DNA of 64,000 bases from Rhizobium sp. JAB6 (GCF_003024605.1 NZ_PYJQ01000001.1:1-64000); one strand, 5' to 3'; shown: positions 19,050 through 28,828, counted from the first letter of the stretch. Notes: a model not told the origin generated them from the sequence alone. Made by a program: numbers and translations.

Positions 19050-19426
19050 CAGGGCTTCACGATAAGTTTACAGTCGCTGTGAATGGGACGCTCCAGTGTG
19101 AGGCGCTGTCGTTTGCGCCGGCAATCCGGCAACTACCGTGCCGAAGCTGACAGATGCGGCATTTTTCCAGTTGTATGGCGGGCAGTTCTCGCGCCGACGC
19201 GATGAGCGCGATAGGATTGCGGATACGCACTGTCAACTTTCTCCATGCATAAAGGCGCGGTTCGGGACGCTTTGCCGCAAGGCGGGCTGGTGCCGTAGGC
19301 TGGGGCCTGCCGTCGGAACCATCATCAGCGATGATTTCTGTCTTTCTGGCAAAGAATCGTCGTTTTTGAGTCCTTTTTGCAGACACAGTTAAGGCGTTCC
19401 GGGGTGTGCGTTCGAAAGGCAGTTTC

Positions 19427-20200
19427 ATGGCGGCGTCCAGGATACGCGAAAAAATGGCCAATGGCTTCGGCCATCCTCGGCGTCGAGAGTGGCTCGAACA
19501 TCTCGACGTGCCCACCTACGTCATCGGCGATGTTCACGGCCGTTACGATCTGCTCAGTGCGTTGGAGCGCAAGATCTTTGCCGACGCGGCGGGGCTTCCC
19601 GGCCGAAAGCTCATCATCATGCTGGGAGATTTCATCGATCGCGGCCCGGCCTCGGCACAGGTCGTCAGCCGCTTGATGGCGGCGCCGCCGAACGGTTTCG
19701 ACCGCATCTGCCTCACCGGCAATCACGAGATGGCAATGCTGTCCTATCTCGATGGCGAGATATCGCTGGAGGATTGGGTGGCGCTCGGCGGCGATGCGAC
19801 GCTCGCCTCCTATGGCGTGGATATCCCTCGCCTTCAGCAATTATATCCCAAGCAGAAGAAGCTCGATACGTTCATCCGAACCTGGCTGCCCGACGATCAC
19901 GTCAATTTCCTGCGCGGCCTGCCGATCATGCTGGATACGCCGAAGGCGCTCTTCGTCCATGCCGGCATCGATCCGGATCGGCCCATTTCGGAGCAGCAGG
20001 ACGATGATCTCGTCTTCATCCGCTCGCGCTTCTACGACAGCGCGCAGCCGCTGCCGAAGCTGATCGTACATGGCCATACACCAATCCAGCAGGCGGAAGT
20101 CAACGGTCTCCGGCTCAATCTCGATACGGGCGCTTTCTACACCGGCCGATTGAGCGCGGCCCGGCTGTGGCAGGGCCGCATTCATATCACCTCGACTTGA
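19427..20200 (+). CDS. PPP-family serine/threonine protein phosphatase-like metallophosphatase
   Basis: A 257-residue metallophosphatase. The dinuclear-metal motifs are complete: GDVHGR, GDFIDRG, GNHE, a downstream FVHAGID and VHGHTP. This is the bacterial PPP group that includes PrpA/ApaH-like phosphatases; substrate not determinable. The ATG at 19427 is preferred over a GTG seven codons earlier because GAAAGG lies just upstream. It is convergent with gabD, seven bases between stops. The upstream 19050-19426 region holds no supported gene. Confidence 0.88.
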   Translation: MAASRIREKMANGFGHPRRREWLEHLDVPTYVIGDVHGRYDLLSALERKIFADAAGLPGRKLIIMLGDFIDRGPASAQVVSRLMAAPPNGFDRICLTGNHEMAMLSYLDGEISLEDWVALGGDATLASYGVDIPRLQQLYPKQKKLDTFIRTWLPDDHVNFLRGLPIMLDTPKALFVHAGIDPDRPISEQQDDDLVFIRSRFYDSAQPLPKLIVHGHTPIQQAEVNGLRLNLDTGAFYTGRLSAARLWQGRIHITST

Positions 20201-20207
20201 TAGCCAG

Positions 20208-21689
20208 CTATAGATTGCCGATGCAGAGATATTTCATTTCCAGATAGTCGTCGGCGCCATGGCGCGAGCCTTCCCGCCCGAGGCCGGATTGCTTGATGCC
20301 GCCAAAGGGTGCGGTTTCCGACGACATCAGGCCGGTATTGATGCCGACCATGCCATATTCCAGAGCTTCCGCCACGCGCCAGACCTTCTTCAGGTCGCCG
20401 GCGAAGAAATAGGCGGCAAGGCCGAATTCGGTATCGTTTGCCTGGGTGATGACATCCTCGACGGTGTCGAAGCGGAAGAGCGGCGCCACCGGGCCGAAGG
20501 TTTCCTCGCGGGCAACCTTCATGCTCCGGTCGACGCCCGTCAGGATCGTCGGCGCGAAGAACGTGCCGCCACCCTCGATGCGCCGGCCGCCCGTCACGAT
20601 GCGGGCTCCCTTTGAAACGGCATCGCGAACATGGTCTTCTGCCTTGGCGACACCCTGTTCGTCGATCAGCGGTCCAACGGTCACGCCTGGCTTGAAGCCG
20701 TCGCCAACGGAGAGTTCGCCGACTTTGACGGCAAGCTTGGCGGCAAAGGCGTCATAGACGTTGGATTGTACGTAGATGCGGTTGGCGCAGACGCAGGTCT
20801 GGCCGGCATTGCGGTATTTCGACGCCATCGCTCCTTCGACGGCGGCGTCGAGATCGGCATCGTCGAAAACGATGAAGGGCGCATTGCCGCCGAGCTCAAG
20901 GCTGACCTTCTTGATCTGGTCGGCGCACTGCCGCATCAGGATGCGGCCGACTTCGGTCGAGCCGGTGAAGCTGATCTTGCGCACCTTCGGATTGCCGCAA
21001 AGCTCGCGGCCGATGGCTGGGCCGTCGACGCCGACAATGATGTTGAGCACGCCGGCCGGAACGCCCGCCTCTTCGGCAAGCACGGCAAGCGCGATCGCCG
21101 TCAGCGGCGTCTGCTCGGCGGGCTTCGAGACCACGGTGCAGCCGACGGCAAGCGCCGGTGCGATCTTGCGGGCGATCATGGCAGCCGGGAAGTTCCAGGG
21201 CGTGATCGTGCCGACGACGCCGACCGGCTGCTTGATGACGACCATGCGCTTGTCGTTGGAGGGCGCGGGGATGGTTTCGCCGTAGATGCGTTTGGCCTCT
21301 TCCGCATACCATTCGACATAGGAGGCGGCGTAGAGGATCTCGCCTCTGGCTTCCGGCAGCGGCTTGCCCATCTCGGCAGTCAGTATCGCCGCTAGCTCGT
21401 CGGCATTGGCGATCATGAGATCGAACCATTTGCGCAGGATCGCTGCCCGTTCCTTGGCCGGGCGGGCGGCCCAGGCGACCTGAGCGATGTAGGCGGCATC
21501 GATGGCCGCCGTCGTCTCGGCGGCGCCCATGTCCGGCAGCGAAGCCAGCACTTCGCCGGTGGCGGGGTTGATGACATCGAATGTTTTAATCGCCCCGCCG
21601 CCCGTCCAGGCGCCGTTGATGTAGCCGGCGGCGCGCAGGAGGCGTGAAGAGACGGGAACATGCTTGGTCATTGCCGTTGTAAAGGACAT
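20208..21689 (-). CDS. gabD: succinate-semialdehyde dehydrogenase (NADP+)
   Basis: A 493-residue aldehyde dehydrogenase that oxidises succinic semialdehyde to succinate, the second step of 4-aminobutyrate breakdown. The cofactor-site [17 protein letters not shown], the general base Glu in [11 protein letters not shown] (about 264) and the nucleophile Cys in GQTCVCANR (about 300) are present, along with the [10 protein letters not shown] segment. The ATG at 21689 has GGAG upstream. It lies downstream of gabT on the same strand (177-base gap), which supports the GabD rather than a general aldehyde dehydrogenase role. Confidence 0.92.
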   Translation of the reverse strand: MSFTTAMTKHVPVSSRLLRAAGYINGAWTGGGAIKTFDVINPATGEVLASLPDMGAAETTAAIDAAYIAQVAWAARPAKERAAILRKWFDLMIANADELAAILTAEMGKPLPEARGEILYAASYVEWYAEEAKRIYGETIPAPSNDKRMVVIKQPVGVVGTITPWNFPAAMIARKIAPALAVGCTVVSKPAEQTPLTAIALAVLAEEAGVPAGVLNIIVGVDGPAIGRELCGNPKVRKISFTGSTEVGRILMRQCADQIKKVSLELGGNAPFIVFDDADLDAAVEGAMASKYRNAGQTCVCANRIYVQSNVYDAFAAKLAVKVGELSVGDGFKPGVTVGPLIDEQGVAKAEDHVRDAVSKGARIVTGGRRIEGGGTFFAPTILTGVDRSMKVAREETFGPVAPLFRFDTVEDVITQANDTEFGLAAYFFAGDLKKVWRVAEALEYGMVGINTGLMSSETAPFGGIKQSGLGREGSRHGADDYLEMKYLCIGNL

Positions 21690-21866
21690 GGTCTGAACTC
21701 CGATATTGGTTTGCCCGACAAGGCCGTGCGCAGATAGCTAGGCATCAGGATATGGCGTCAGCGCAGAAGGTTGGATGTGAAGCTCGTTGGTGCCGAGAGT
21801 TCCTTCTCCCGGAGGGGAAAAGGGGACGCGGCAGCGACCTCATTTCATATGCGATCGCCCTTGCTG

Positions 21867-23138
21867 TTAACGGGAGGCGCTTGCCTCGATCAGCGATGCC
21901 TCGAGAATGTCGAGGGCCTCGCTGAACACGCCGTCCTGAATGGTGAGCGGTGATAGGAAGCGGATGACATTGCCGTAGACACCGCAGGTGAGCAGGATCA
22001 GGCCCTTGTCAAGCGCGATCAGCCGCACCTTGTTGGCGAAATCCGCGCTCGGCAGCTTCGTCGTCGCGTCGTTGAATTCGACCGCATTCATGAAGCCTGG
22101 GCCGCGGATATCGGCGATTTCAGGCACCTTGTCACGCAGCGATTCCAGCCGCTGCTTCAGACGGGAACCAAGCTGGTTCGCGCGGTCGCAAAGGCCCTCG
22201 TCGGCGATGACGTCGAGTACGGCATGGGCTGCGGCGATGCCGAGCGGATTGCCGCCATAGGTGCCGCCGAGGCCGCCTGGAGCGGGTGCATCCATGATCT
22301 CGGCGCGGCCAGTAACGGCGGCAAGCGGAAAGCCGCCCGCAAGGCTCTTCGCCATGGTGACGAGATCGGCCGCCACTTCATGGTGATCCATCGCGAACAT
22401 CTTGCCGGTGCGCGCAAAGCCGGTCTGCACCTCGTCGGCGATCAGAAGAATGCCCTGCTGGTCGCAGATCTCGCGCAGCGCCTTCATGAAGGCGGCAGGC
22501 GCGGGATAGAAGCCGCCTTCGCCCTGGACAGGCTCGAGAATGATCGCAGCCACACGCTGCGGATCGACATCGGCGGCAAAGAGCTTCTTCAGCGTCGCCA
22601 GCGACTGCTCGACGCTGATGCCGTGCAGCGGCACGGGGAAGGGCGCATGGAAGACGTCGCCCGGCATCGGGCCGAAGCCGATCTTGTAGGGCGCGACCTT
22701 GCCGGTCAGCGCCATGCCCATGAAGGTACGGCCATGGAAGCCGCCGCCGAAGGCGATGATGGCGGAGCGGCCGGTGGCGGCGCGGGCGATCTTGACGGCG
22801 TTTTCGACCGCTTCGGCACCGGTGGTCACGAAGATGGTCTTCTTGGCAAAGTTGCCGGGGAGGAGCGCATTCAGCCGCTCGGCGAGGCGTACATAGCTCT
22901 CGTAGGGCACGACCTGATGGCAGGTATGCGTGAAGCGGTCGAGCTGTTCCTTGACGGCGGCGATGACGCGGGGATGGCGATGGCCAGTGTTCACTACGGC
23001 GATGCCGGAGGCGAAATCGATGTAGCGATGCCCTTCCTTGTCCCAGATCTCGGCGTTTTCGGCGCGATCGGCATAGATCTGCGTCGTCACGCCGAGGCCG
23101 CGGGAAATGGCGGCGTTCTTCCGCTCGGTCAAAGTCAT
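21867..23138 (-). CDS. gabT: 4-aminobutyrate aminotransferase
   Basis: A 423-residue class III aminotransferase that moves the amino group of GABA to 2-oxoglutarate, giving succinic semialdehyde. The PLP-site segments VTTGAEAVENAVKIAR, GGFHGRTFMGMALTGK and IADEVQTGFARTG are intact, and the Schiff-base lysine lies in TMAKSLAGGFPL (about residue 267). First gene of the gab pair, with a dedicated divergent regulator; the gap between them carries two strong inverted repeats. Length matches GabT from other proteobacteria. Confidence 0.94.
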   Translation of the reverse strand: MTLTERKNAAISRGLGVTTQIYADRAENAEIWDKEGHRYIDFASGIAVVNTGHRHPRVIAAVKEQLDRFTHTCHQVVPYESYVRLAERLNALLPGNFAKKTIFVTTGAEAVENAVKIARAATGRSAIIAFGGGFHGRTFMGMALTGKVAPYKIGFGPMPGDVFHAPFPVPLHGISVEQSLATLKKLFAADVDPQRVAAIILEPVQGEGGFYPAPAAFMKALREICDQQGILLIADEVQTGFARTGKMFAMDHHEVAADLVTMAKSLAGGFPLAAVTGRAEIMDAPAPGGLGGTYGGNPLGIAAAHAVLDVIADEGLCDRANQLGSRLKQRLESLRDKVPEIADIRGPGFMNAVEFNDATTKLPSADFANKVRLIALDKGLILLTCGVYGNVIRFLSPLTIQDGVFSEALDILEASLIEASASR

Positions 23139-23170
23139 TGCAGTGCTCCCACAAAGTGTTTTCGAATTAT

Positions 23171-23189
23171 CTTGCAGAAGTTCTGCAAG
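23171..23189. promoter_or_regulatory. 19-base perfect palindrome, candidate gab operator 1
   Basis: CTTGCAGAAGTTCTGCAAG is a perfect inverted repeat with 9-base arms around one central base. It lies 33 bases upstream of the gabT start in the gap shared with the divergent regulator gene. Position close to the gabT start suggests repression of gabT by a dimer. Function inferred. Confidence 0.6.
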
Positions 23190-23202
23190 TTATTTATAAA
23201 AC

Positions 23203-23223
23203 TCCTACATTTTTCCTGTAGGA
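23203..23223. promoter_or_regulatory. 7-base-arm inverted repeat, candidate gab operator 2
   Basis: TCCTACA at 23203-23209 and TGTAGGA at 23217-23223 form a perfect inverted repeat around a 7-base T-rich spacer, 13 bases from the first palindrome. The two differ in sequence, so they may serve two different DNA-binding domains or two sites of one regulator. Function inferred. Confidence 0.5.
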
Positions 23224-23358
23224 TTTCAAGCGGGATTTTGCGCGGGGGACAAGAATGCGCCGAAGGCCGGCAGGAGGTTGCCGCTTTCCTTTAAGACGCG
23301 CTAAGTCGCTTCATCCGTGCTAAACGGATCGAAAGACAAAAATCAGGGATATTGGCGA

Positions 23359-24189
23359 ATGAGCAGCATCGAGCCCGAGCGCTATCCGGTGCGCTACAAG
23401 GTGGCAGAGGCGGCGCGTCTTGCCGGCGTATCGGCCTCCACGTTGCGCTTATGGGAAAGCCAGGGGCTTGTCGTCCCCTCCCGCTCCGAGACCGGGCACC
23501 GTCAGTACAGCGCCGAGGATGTGGCGCGATTGAAGCGCATCGCATGGTTTCGGGCGGAGCGCGGTCTCAATCCGGCGGCGATTCGCGAAGCACTGGAAAC
23601 GGAAGAGGGTGGCGCAGCCAATCTGGAGAATGGCGAGCAACCGGCCTCCTCGGATATTGGTCGCAGGCTCCGGTCGCTGCGCCATGCGGCCGCCAAGACG
23701 CTGGAGCAGGTCGCCGCCGACATGGGAATGACCTCCTCAACGCTGTCGACCCTGGAGCGCACCTCGCAAGGCGTCAGCTTCAAGACCCTGCATGACCTGG
23801 CGGATTATTACGGCACGACGGTATCGCGCCTGTCCGGCGAGGAGCGCGAGGATGTTTCCGTGCTCGTCCGATCCGGCGAATGGCGTGCCTGGCCGGCAAC
23901 GACACCGGGCGTCACCGTCCAGCTGCTCGCCGAGGGCAGGACGATGATGGATTGCCATCGCTTCGTGCTCGCGCCGGGTGCGACAAGCGAGGGCGCATAT
24001 CGCCACGAAGGCGAGGAGTTCATCCATGTCCTTGCCGGGCGGCTGGAGCTGGTCCTCGACAGCGATCAGTTCTTCGATCTCCTGCCCGGGGATTCACTTT
24101 ATTTCGAAAGCCGCCGCTACCATTCCTGGCGCAACCGGCATGATGGTGAGACCATATTGCTCTGGATCAACACGCCGCCGACGTTTTGA
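23359..24189 (+). CDS. MerR + XRE + cupin transcriptional regulator, probably of gabT-gabD
   Basis: A 276-residue regulator with three domains in order. Residues 11-80 are a MerR-type winged helix (KVAEAARLAGVSASTLRLWE, then TGHRQYSAEDV). Residues 100-155 are an XRE/Cro helix-turn-helix (LEQVAADMGMTSSTLSTLER). Residues 195-270 are a cupin (HEGEEFIHVLAGRLEL, LLPGDSLYF, HSWRN). The ATG at 23359 is chosen because the MerR fold begins ten residues later. Divergent from gabT with paired palindromes between them, it is the likely GABA-catabolism regulator, with the cupin as ligand sensor. Confidence 0.88.
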   Translation: MSSIEPERYPVRYKVAEAARLAGVSASTLRLWESQGLVVPSRSETGHRQYSAEDVARLKRIAWFRAERGLNPAAIREALETEEGGAANLENGEQPASSDIGRRLRSLRHAAAKTLEQVAADMGMTSSTLSTLERTSQGVSFKTLHDLADYYGTTVSRLSGEEREDVSVLVRSGEWRAWPATTPGVTVQLLAEGRTMMDCHRFVLAPGATSEGAYRHEGEEFIHVLAGRLELVLDSDQFFDLLPGDSLYFESRRYHSWRNRHDGETILLWINTPPTF

Positions 24190-24272
24190 ACGGCGCCGGT
24201 ATGGTTCTCATCCTCTCCGTTCTATAGAACGGACGAAACGCGAATTCAGAACGACAGAGCCGGGAGAATCTC

Positions 24273-24899
24273 ATGGCTGCCACCATCCGTTATCACGAAG
24301 GCGATATTTCCGCCGCAGATGCCGCACGCTACACCGGCGCCATTGCCATCGATACCGAGACCCTCGGCCTCGTTCCACACCGCGACCGGCTTTGCCTCGT
24401 GCAGCTGTCGCCGGGTGACGGCACGGCCGATATCATTCGCATCGCCGCCGGCCAGAAGCAGGCGCCCAATCTCGTCACCATGCTCGCCGACCCGGCGCGG
24501 CAGAAGATCTTTCATTACGGCCGCTTCGATATCGCCGTCCTGTTCCATACCTTCGGCGTCACCACCACGCCGGTCTTTTGCACGAAGATCGCCTCGCGCC
24601 TCTGCCGCACCTATACCGACCGTCACGGCCTGAAGGACAATCTCAAGGAGATGCTCGACGTCGATATTTCAAAGGCACAGCAATCGTCGGACTGGGCCGC
24701 GGAGACGCTGTCCCCGGCGCAGCTCGAATATGCCGCCTCCGACGTGCTCTATCTCCACGCGCTTCGCGAGAAGCTGACCCAACGCCTGCTGCGCGATGGC
24801 CGCATGGACTATGCGGATGATTGCTTTGCCTTCCTGCCGACGCGCGCCAAGCTCGACCTTCTCGGCTGGGAAGAGGCGGATATCTTTGCGCATAGCTGA
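24273..24899 (+). CDS. rnd: ribonuclease D-like 3'-5' exonuclease, short form
   Basis: A 208-residue DEDDy exonuclease. The metal residues are visible: Asp and Glu in AIDTETLGL, Asp in HYGRFDIAVLF, and Tyr and Asp in YAASDVLYLHAL. E. coli RNase D is about 375 residues and carries HRDC domains; this protein is only the catalytic domain, a form common in alphaproteobacteria. A GGGAG ribosome site precedes the ATG and a strong hairpin follows. It probably trims 3' ends of tRNA or other stable RNA. Confidence 0.9.
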   Translation: MAATIRYHEGDISAADAARYTGAIAIDTETLGLVPHRDRLCLVQLSPGDGTADIIRIAAGQKQAPNLVTMLADPARQKIFHYGRFDIAVLFHTFGVTTTPVFCTKIASRLCRTYTDRHGLKDNLKEMLDVDISKAQQSSDWAAETLSPAQLEYAASDVLYLHALREKLTQRLLRDGRMDYADDCFAFLPTRAKLDLLGWEEADIFAHS

Positions 24900-24925
24900 T
24901 TGCTTCGCTAAGAGCGCGAAACCCA

Positions 24926-24957
24926 GGAGCCGGTGCCGCAAAAGCGGCACCGGCTCC
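24926..24957. terminator. hairpin terminator after rnd
   Basis: A 14-base perfect stem starting GGAGCCGGTGCCGC with an AAAA loop, followed by TTTGTTT. It lies 27 bases after the rnd stop and ends that transcript. Confidence 0.85.
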
Positions 24958-25139
24958 TTTGTTTAGGAATCTATTAAGGACTAAACTGCTATTTTGCGGA
25001 TGATTTCCAATTCTGCGCCTTCGCGCCTCGTCAGTTCGCTCATGTGGCGATAGGAAATGTACCGGCCGCATGAGCGGACCTGGATTGAACCTGCCCCCTC
25101 CCGCTTCCATCGTCGCCTTGCCAGACAAAGGAGCATGTC

Positions 25140-26840
25140 ATGTTGCTTCCCGTTGGTGCCGTGTCCGCTGTGGGTGTGTCCATTGAGAAGCCGATTGCCG
25201 CAACGGCTGAAACCTCCGGGCTTCAGACCGCAGCGACACCGCTTGCCGTTCTGTCAAGTGCCGTCAATGCCAGCGTCGAGGGCAAGCTGAACATGCTGCT
25301 GGTCGCCGCTCGCGAACGTATGCTCGACAGCCTGCTCTCTGCAATCGATGTCGCCAGCAAGGTCGTGAATGTTCCCCGAGAGCCGGGAGAGAGCAATACC
25401 GCCTATGCGCAACGCGTTGCCGCCGCAATCCGCGGCCTGCCGCCGCAACAGCTCGCCGCCGCGCAGCAGCACATCGACGCGCAGATGAGGACGCCGGTAT
25501 CCTTGCCGCTTCTGGCAGCGGCATTGGAGGATCCGGAAAGCCCGCAGACGGTGCAGCTGGCTCTCAGCCTTGAACAGGCATCGGCGGCCGAGCCGGACGC
25601 CGTGCTCAAGGCGGTCGTCAACTCCTATGGACAGAATGCCGGCGAAGTGGAAAGACCGGTGGCGCAGGCACTCGTATCCGCTCCGCTGCAAAAGGTGGCT
25701 GACCTGACCGCCCTGGCAACGGGGCTTGCCGCTGCTGCGGAAGAACCGGCTTCCGCCATGCCGACACCTGCGCCTGCGACGACCGCACCAGCGACGGCTC
25801 AGCCTGCTGCACAGCCGGCACCTGCGGCGCAGCCAACGCCGCAATCGGGCATTCCCGTTCAATCCCAATCCGCGCCGGCTGCTGCCCAAGCGATCCAAGC
25901 CTCGCCGGCTCAAGCGCAGACGGTTGCGCAAAACGGTACCGTCGCCCCCCAAGCCGCGCCTGCCGGCAACGGTGCCGCTGGCACTGCGGCCGCCACTGTC
26001 CAGTCTTCCACGCTTGCTTCTCTTGTCGATGATCTGACCGCGAGCGTGCTGCTGACGGCGATTGCTGCCGAGGCGGAACTCCCGACCGAAGTCGCATTGA
26101 TCCGGTCGCCGCGGACGCCGCCTCCCATGCCGCGCGATATCCAGCAGATAGAGGCCGATATCAAACAGGGCCTGCAGGTCGTCATTGGCGCGCCTGCGAT
26201 GGCGACCGATCCCGACCTCCTGCAGATCATCAACAATCCCTCTTCTTCCGCTGAGAAGATCATCGCCCAGGCGCTGACCGTCAATGCTGCCGCGCAAGCC
26301 GCATCCGGGCAGCCGGCCGTCGATGAACACACCCGAAGCCCAGCTTCCGTAGCGGCCGCGCCGGTGTCATTGACGGAACAGCCTGAAGCGCCTGCTGCCG
26401 TACTCTCTTCCGGCAAACCATCACTGCAGGCGCCGCCCGCAACCGCGGCGGCGGTGTATGAGGCCACGGAGCAGACAGCAATGCCGGCGCCCCAGCCGTT
26501 GGGTGTTCCCTTCGTCGTGGCGAATTATTTGCCCGTTGATGCGCCCGGTAGGAGCAGCGAGATGATGAAATTGTCCAACCGAGTCGATCCCGTCGGCGAT
26601 GAGGAGGGTAGGCAAGCTCAGGACGAAGAGACCGCCTCGGATCAGGATGAAAACGAAGCTCATCCGGAGGAACCGTCGGCACGGGCGGCAGAGGAGACAT
26701 CCGACGAGGCGGAGGCGGGATCGGCTCCGGAGCAGGGCGCTGCCATCGCGCCGGAGCACGTTGCCCTGCCGCAGCCCCTGCGTGACCCTCTGCAAGACCA
26801 CGCCTTCGATTTCTATCGTCGCATGGTCGCCTGGGAATAG
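25140..26840 (+). CDS. 566-residue Ala/Pro-rich protein of unknown function
   Basis: No family recognised. No signal peptide or membrane helix is evident. Residues 1-195 look ordered and helical, rich in Ala and Leu. Residues 200-280 are a low-complexity Ala/Pro/Gln linker. Residues 285-385 contain a more regular helical region (PRDIQQIEADIKQGLQVVIG). Residues 480-540 are strongly acidic, and the protein ends in RDPLQDHAFDFYRRMVAWE, a tail that looks selected. Codon use resembles the neighbours and it sits alone between terminators. The layout (helical ends, Pro/Gln linker) loosely recalls FliK-type or scaffold proteins, but that is speculative. Confidence 0.7.
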   Translation: MLLPVGAVSAVGVSIEKPIAATAETSGLQTAATPLAVLSSAVNASVEGKLNMLLVAARERMLDSLLSAIDVASKVVNVPREPGESNTAYAQRVAAAIRGLPPQQLAAAQQHIDAQMRTPVSLPLLAAALEDPESPQTVQLALSLEQASAAEPDAVLKAVVNSYGQNAGEVERPVAQALVSAPLQKVADLTALATGLAAAAEEPASAMPTPAPATTAPATAQPAAQPAPAAQPTPQSGIPVQSQSAPAAAQAIQASPAQAQTVAQNGTVAPQAAPAGNGAAGTAAATVQSSTLASLVDDLTASVLLTAIAAEAELPTEVALIRSPRTPPPMPRDIQQIEADIKQGLQVVIGAPAMATDPDLLQIINNPSSSAEKIIAQALTVNAAAQAASGQPAVDEHTRSPASVAAAPVSLTEQPEAPAAVLSSGKPSLQAPPATAAAVYEATEQTAMPAPQPLGVPFVVANYLPVDAPGRSSEMMKLSNRVDPVGDEEGRQAQDEETASDQDENEAHPEEPSARAAEETSDEAEAGSAPEQGAAIAPEHVALPQPLRDPLQDHAFDFYRRMVAWE

Positions 26841-26894
26841 GCCGCCTCGCAACGGACAGGTGGCACAGGCACTTACATAGTGGGCATAAGAAAA

Positions 26895-26918
26895 ACCCGC
26901 CGGATCGCTCCGGCGGGT
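26895..26918. terminator. bidirectional hairpin terminator (rpsA / unknown gene)
   Basis: ACCCGCCGGA and TCCGGCGGGT form a 10-base stem around TCGC. On the minus strand it is followed by a run of five T, a classical terminator for rpsA; on the plus strand by CTTTTGTT, so it also serves the convergent 566-residue gene. Confidence 0.88.
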
Positions 26919-26944
26919 CTTTTGTTCCAGGCTTCTACCGAAGA

Positions 26945-28648
26945 TTATTCGGCGTTGCGGTTCTTCAAAGCCGCACCCAGGATGTCGCCGAGCGAAGCGC
27001 CCGAGTCGGACGAACCGAACTGAGCAACGGCTTCCTTCTCTTCTGCGATTTCCAGAGCCTTGATGGACAGCATGATCTTGCGGTCCTTCTTGGAGAAGTT
27101 GGTGACGCGGGCGTCAACAACCTGACCGACCGAGAAACGCTCAGGGCGCTGCTCGTCACGGTCACGCGACAGATCGGCGCGGCGGATGAACGAGGTGATG
27201 TCTTCGTGGTTGACGAGCTTCACTTCGATGCCGCCATCGTTGACTGCGATGACTTCGCAGGAAACGACTGCATTCTTGCGCAGGTCGCCGGAAGCGGCTG
27301 CTTCGCCGACTGCGTCCTTGCCGAGCTGCTTGATGCCGAGCGAGATGCGTTCCTTCTCGACGTCGACGTCGAGAACGACGGCCTTGACGACGTCACCCTT
27401 GTTGTACTCTTCGATGACCTGCTCGCCCGGACGGTTCCAGTCGAGGTCGGAGAGGTGAACCATGCCGTCCACATCGCCGTCGAGGCCGATGAACAGGCCG
27501 AATTCGGTCTTGTTCTTGACTTCGCCTTCGACTTCGGTGCCAGCCGGATGGTTGCGAGCGAATGCTGCCCACGGATTTTCCAGCGTCTGCTTCAGGCCGA
27601 GCGAGATACGACGCTTGGTCGGATCGACTTCGAGAACGACGACTTCGACTTCCTGGCTCGTGGACAGGATCTTGCCGGGGTGAACGTTCTTCTTGGTCCA
27701 GGACATTTCCGAGATATGGATCAGGCCTTCGATGCCCGGCTCCAGCTCGACGAACGCACCGTAGTCGGTGATGTTCGTGACGGTACCGGAAATCTTCTTG
27801 CCTTCCGGATACTTGGCCTGGATGCCATCCCACGGATCGCTCTCGAGCTGCTTCATGCCGAGCGAGATACGGTGGGTTTCCTGGTTGATGCGGATGATCT
27901 GTACCTTGACCTGCTGGCCGATGGACAGGATTTCCGACGGATGGTTCACACGGCGCCATGCCATGTCGGTGACGTGCAGCAGGCCGTCGATGCCGCCGAG
28001 GTCGACGAACGCACCGTAATCGGTGATGTTCTTGACGACGCCGTCAACAACCTGGCCTTCTTCGAGGTTCTGAACGATTTCAGAACGCTGCTCGGCACGA
28101 GACTCTTCCAGAACCGTACGACGCGAAACGACGATGTTGCCGCGGCGCTTGTCCATCTTGAGGATTTCGAAGGGCTGCGGGTTGTGCATCAGCGGGGTAA
28201 CGTCGCGGATCGGACGGATGTCGACCTGCGAACGCGGCAGGAAGGCGATAGCGCCGTCGAGATCGACGGTGAAGCCGCCCTTGACCTGGTTGAAGATGAC
28301 GCCTTCGACGCGCTCGCCAGCTTCGAACTTGGCTTCGAGCTTGATCCAGCTTTCTTCGCGGCGAGCCTTTTCGCGCGACAGGACAGCTTCGCCAAGCGCG
28401 TTTTCGATACGCTCGACATAGACTTCGACTTCATCGCCAACCTTGAGCGTGCCGTCCTTGGCGCGTGCACCGAATTCCTTCAGCGCGATGCGGCCTTCGA
28501 CCTTGAGGCCGACGTCCACAACGGCGACATCCTTTTCGATGGCGGTGATGATGCCCTTGGTAACATAGCCTTCAGCCAGATCGTTCTTGGCAAAGGATTC
28601 TTCGAGAAGGGCCGCGAAATCTTCGCGAGAGGGGGAAGTTACAGACAT
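26945..28648 (-). CDS. rpsA: 30S ribosomal protein S1
   Basis: A 567-residue protein built of six S1 RNA-binding repeats; the repeated ITDYGAFVDL, ITDYGAFVEL and KTEFGLFIGL cores are easy to see. It holds mRNA on the 30S subunit and helps start translation. MSVTSPSRED is taken as the start because AGGAGATTTT lies just upstream and it matches S1 length; thirteen more residues are open upstream. It lies downstream of cmk, the usual cmk-rpsA order, with a 180-base gap that may hold its own promoter or an autoregulatory leader. Confidence 0.97.
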   Translation of the reverse strand: MSVTSPSREDFAALLEESFAKNDLAEGYVTKGIITAIEKDVAVVDVGLKVEGRIALKEFGARAKDGTLKVGDEVEVYVERIENALGEAVLSREKARREESWIKLEAKFEAGERVEGVIFNQVKGGFTVDLDGAIAFLPRSQVDIRPIRDVTPLMHNPQPFEILKMDKRRGNIVVSRRTVLEESRAEQRSEIVQNLEEGQVVDGVVKNITDYGAFVDLGGIDGLLHVTDMAWRRVNHPSEILSIGQQVKVQIIRINQETHRISLGMKQLESDPWDGIQAKYPEGKKISGTVTNITDYGAFVELEPGIEGLIHISEMSWTKKNVHPGKILSTSQEVEVVVLEVDPTKRRISLGLKQTLENPWAAFARNHPAGTEVEGEVKNKTEFGLFIGLDGDVDGMVHLSDLDWNRPGEQVIEEYNKGDVVKAVVLDVDVEKERISLGIKQLGKDAVGEAAASGDLRKNAVVSCEVIAVNDGGIEVKLVNHEDITSFIRRADLSRDRDEQRPERFSVGQVVDARVTNFSKKDRKIMLSIKALEIAEEKEAVAQFGSSDSGASLGDILGAALKNRNAE

Positions 28649-28828
28649 AAAATCTCCTGGCGTGTCCCGATCATGCGATCTGAACACTGATGCGCCGGTG
28701 GTTTGCGTTGAACAGGCCTGACCCCAGTCCGCCTCCTTTCGGGAAGCTATCCGGCGCTTGGACGGAATGTCAGGCTATCTTGAAATCGGCGGTTTCCGGC
28801 GCGAGGCGCGCGAAGGCCGCTCAAATTT

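Noticed and set aside
27206..28690. Rightward open frame opposite rpsA
   Set aside because: Antisense shadow of the S1 repeats; its apparent internal repeats are the complement of the S1 motifs.
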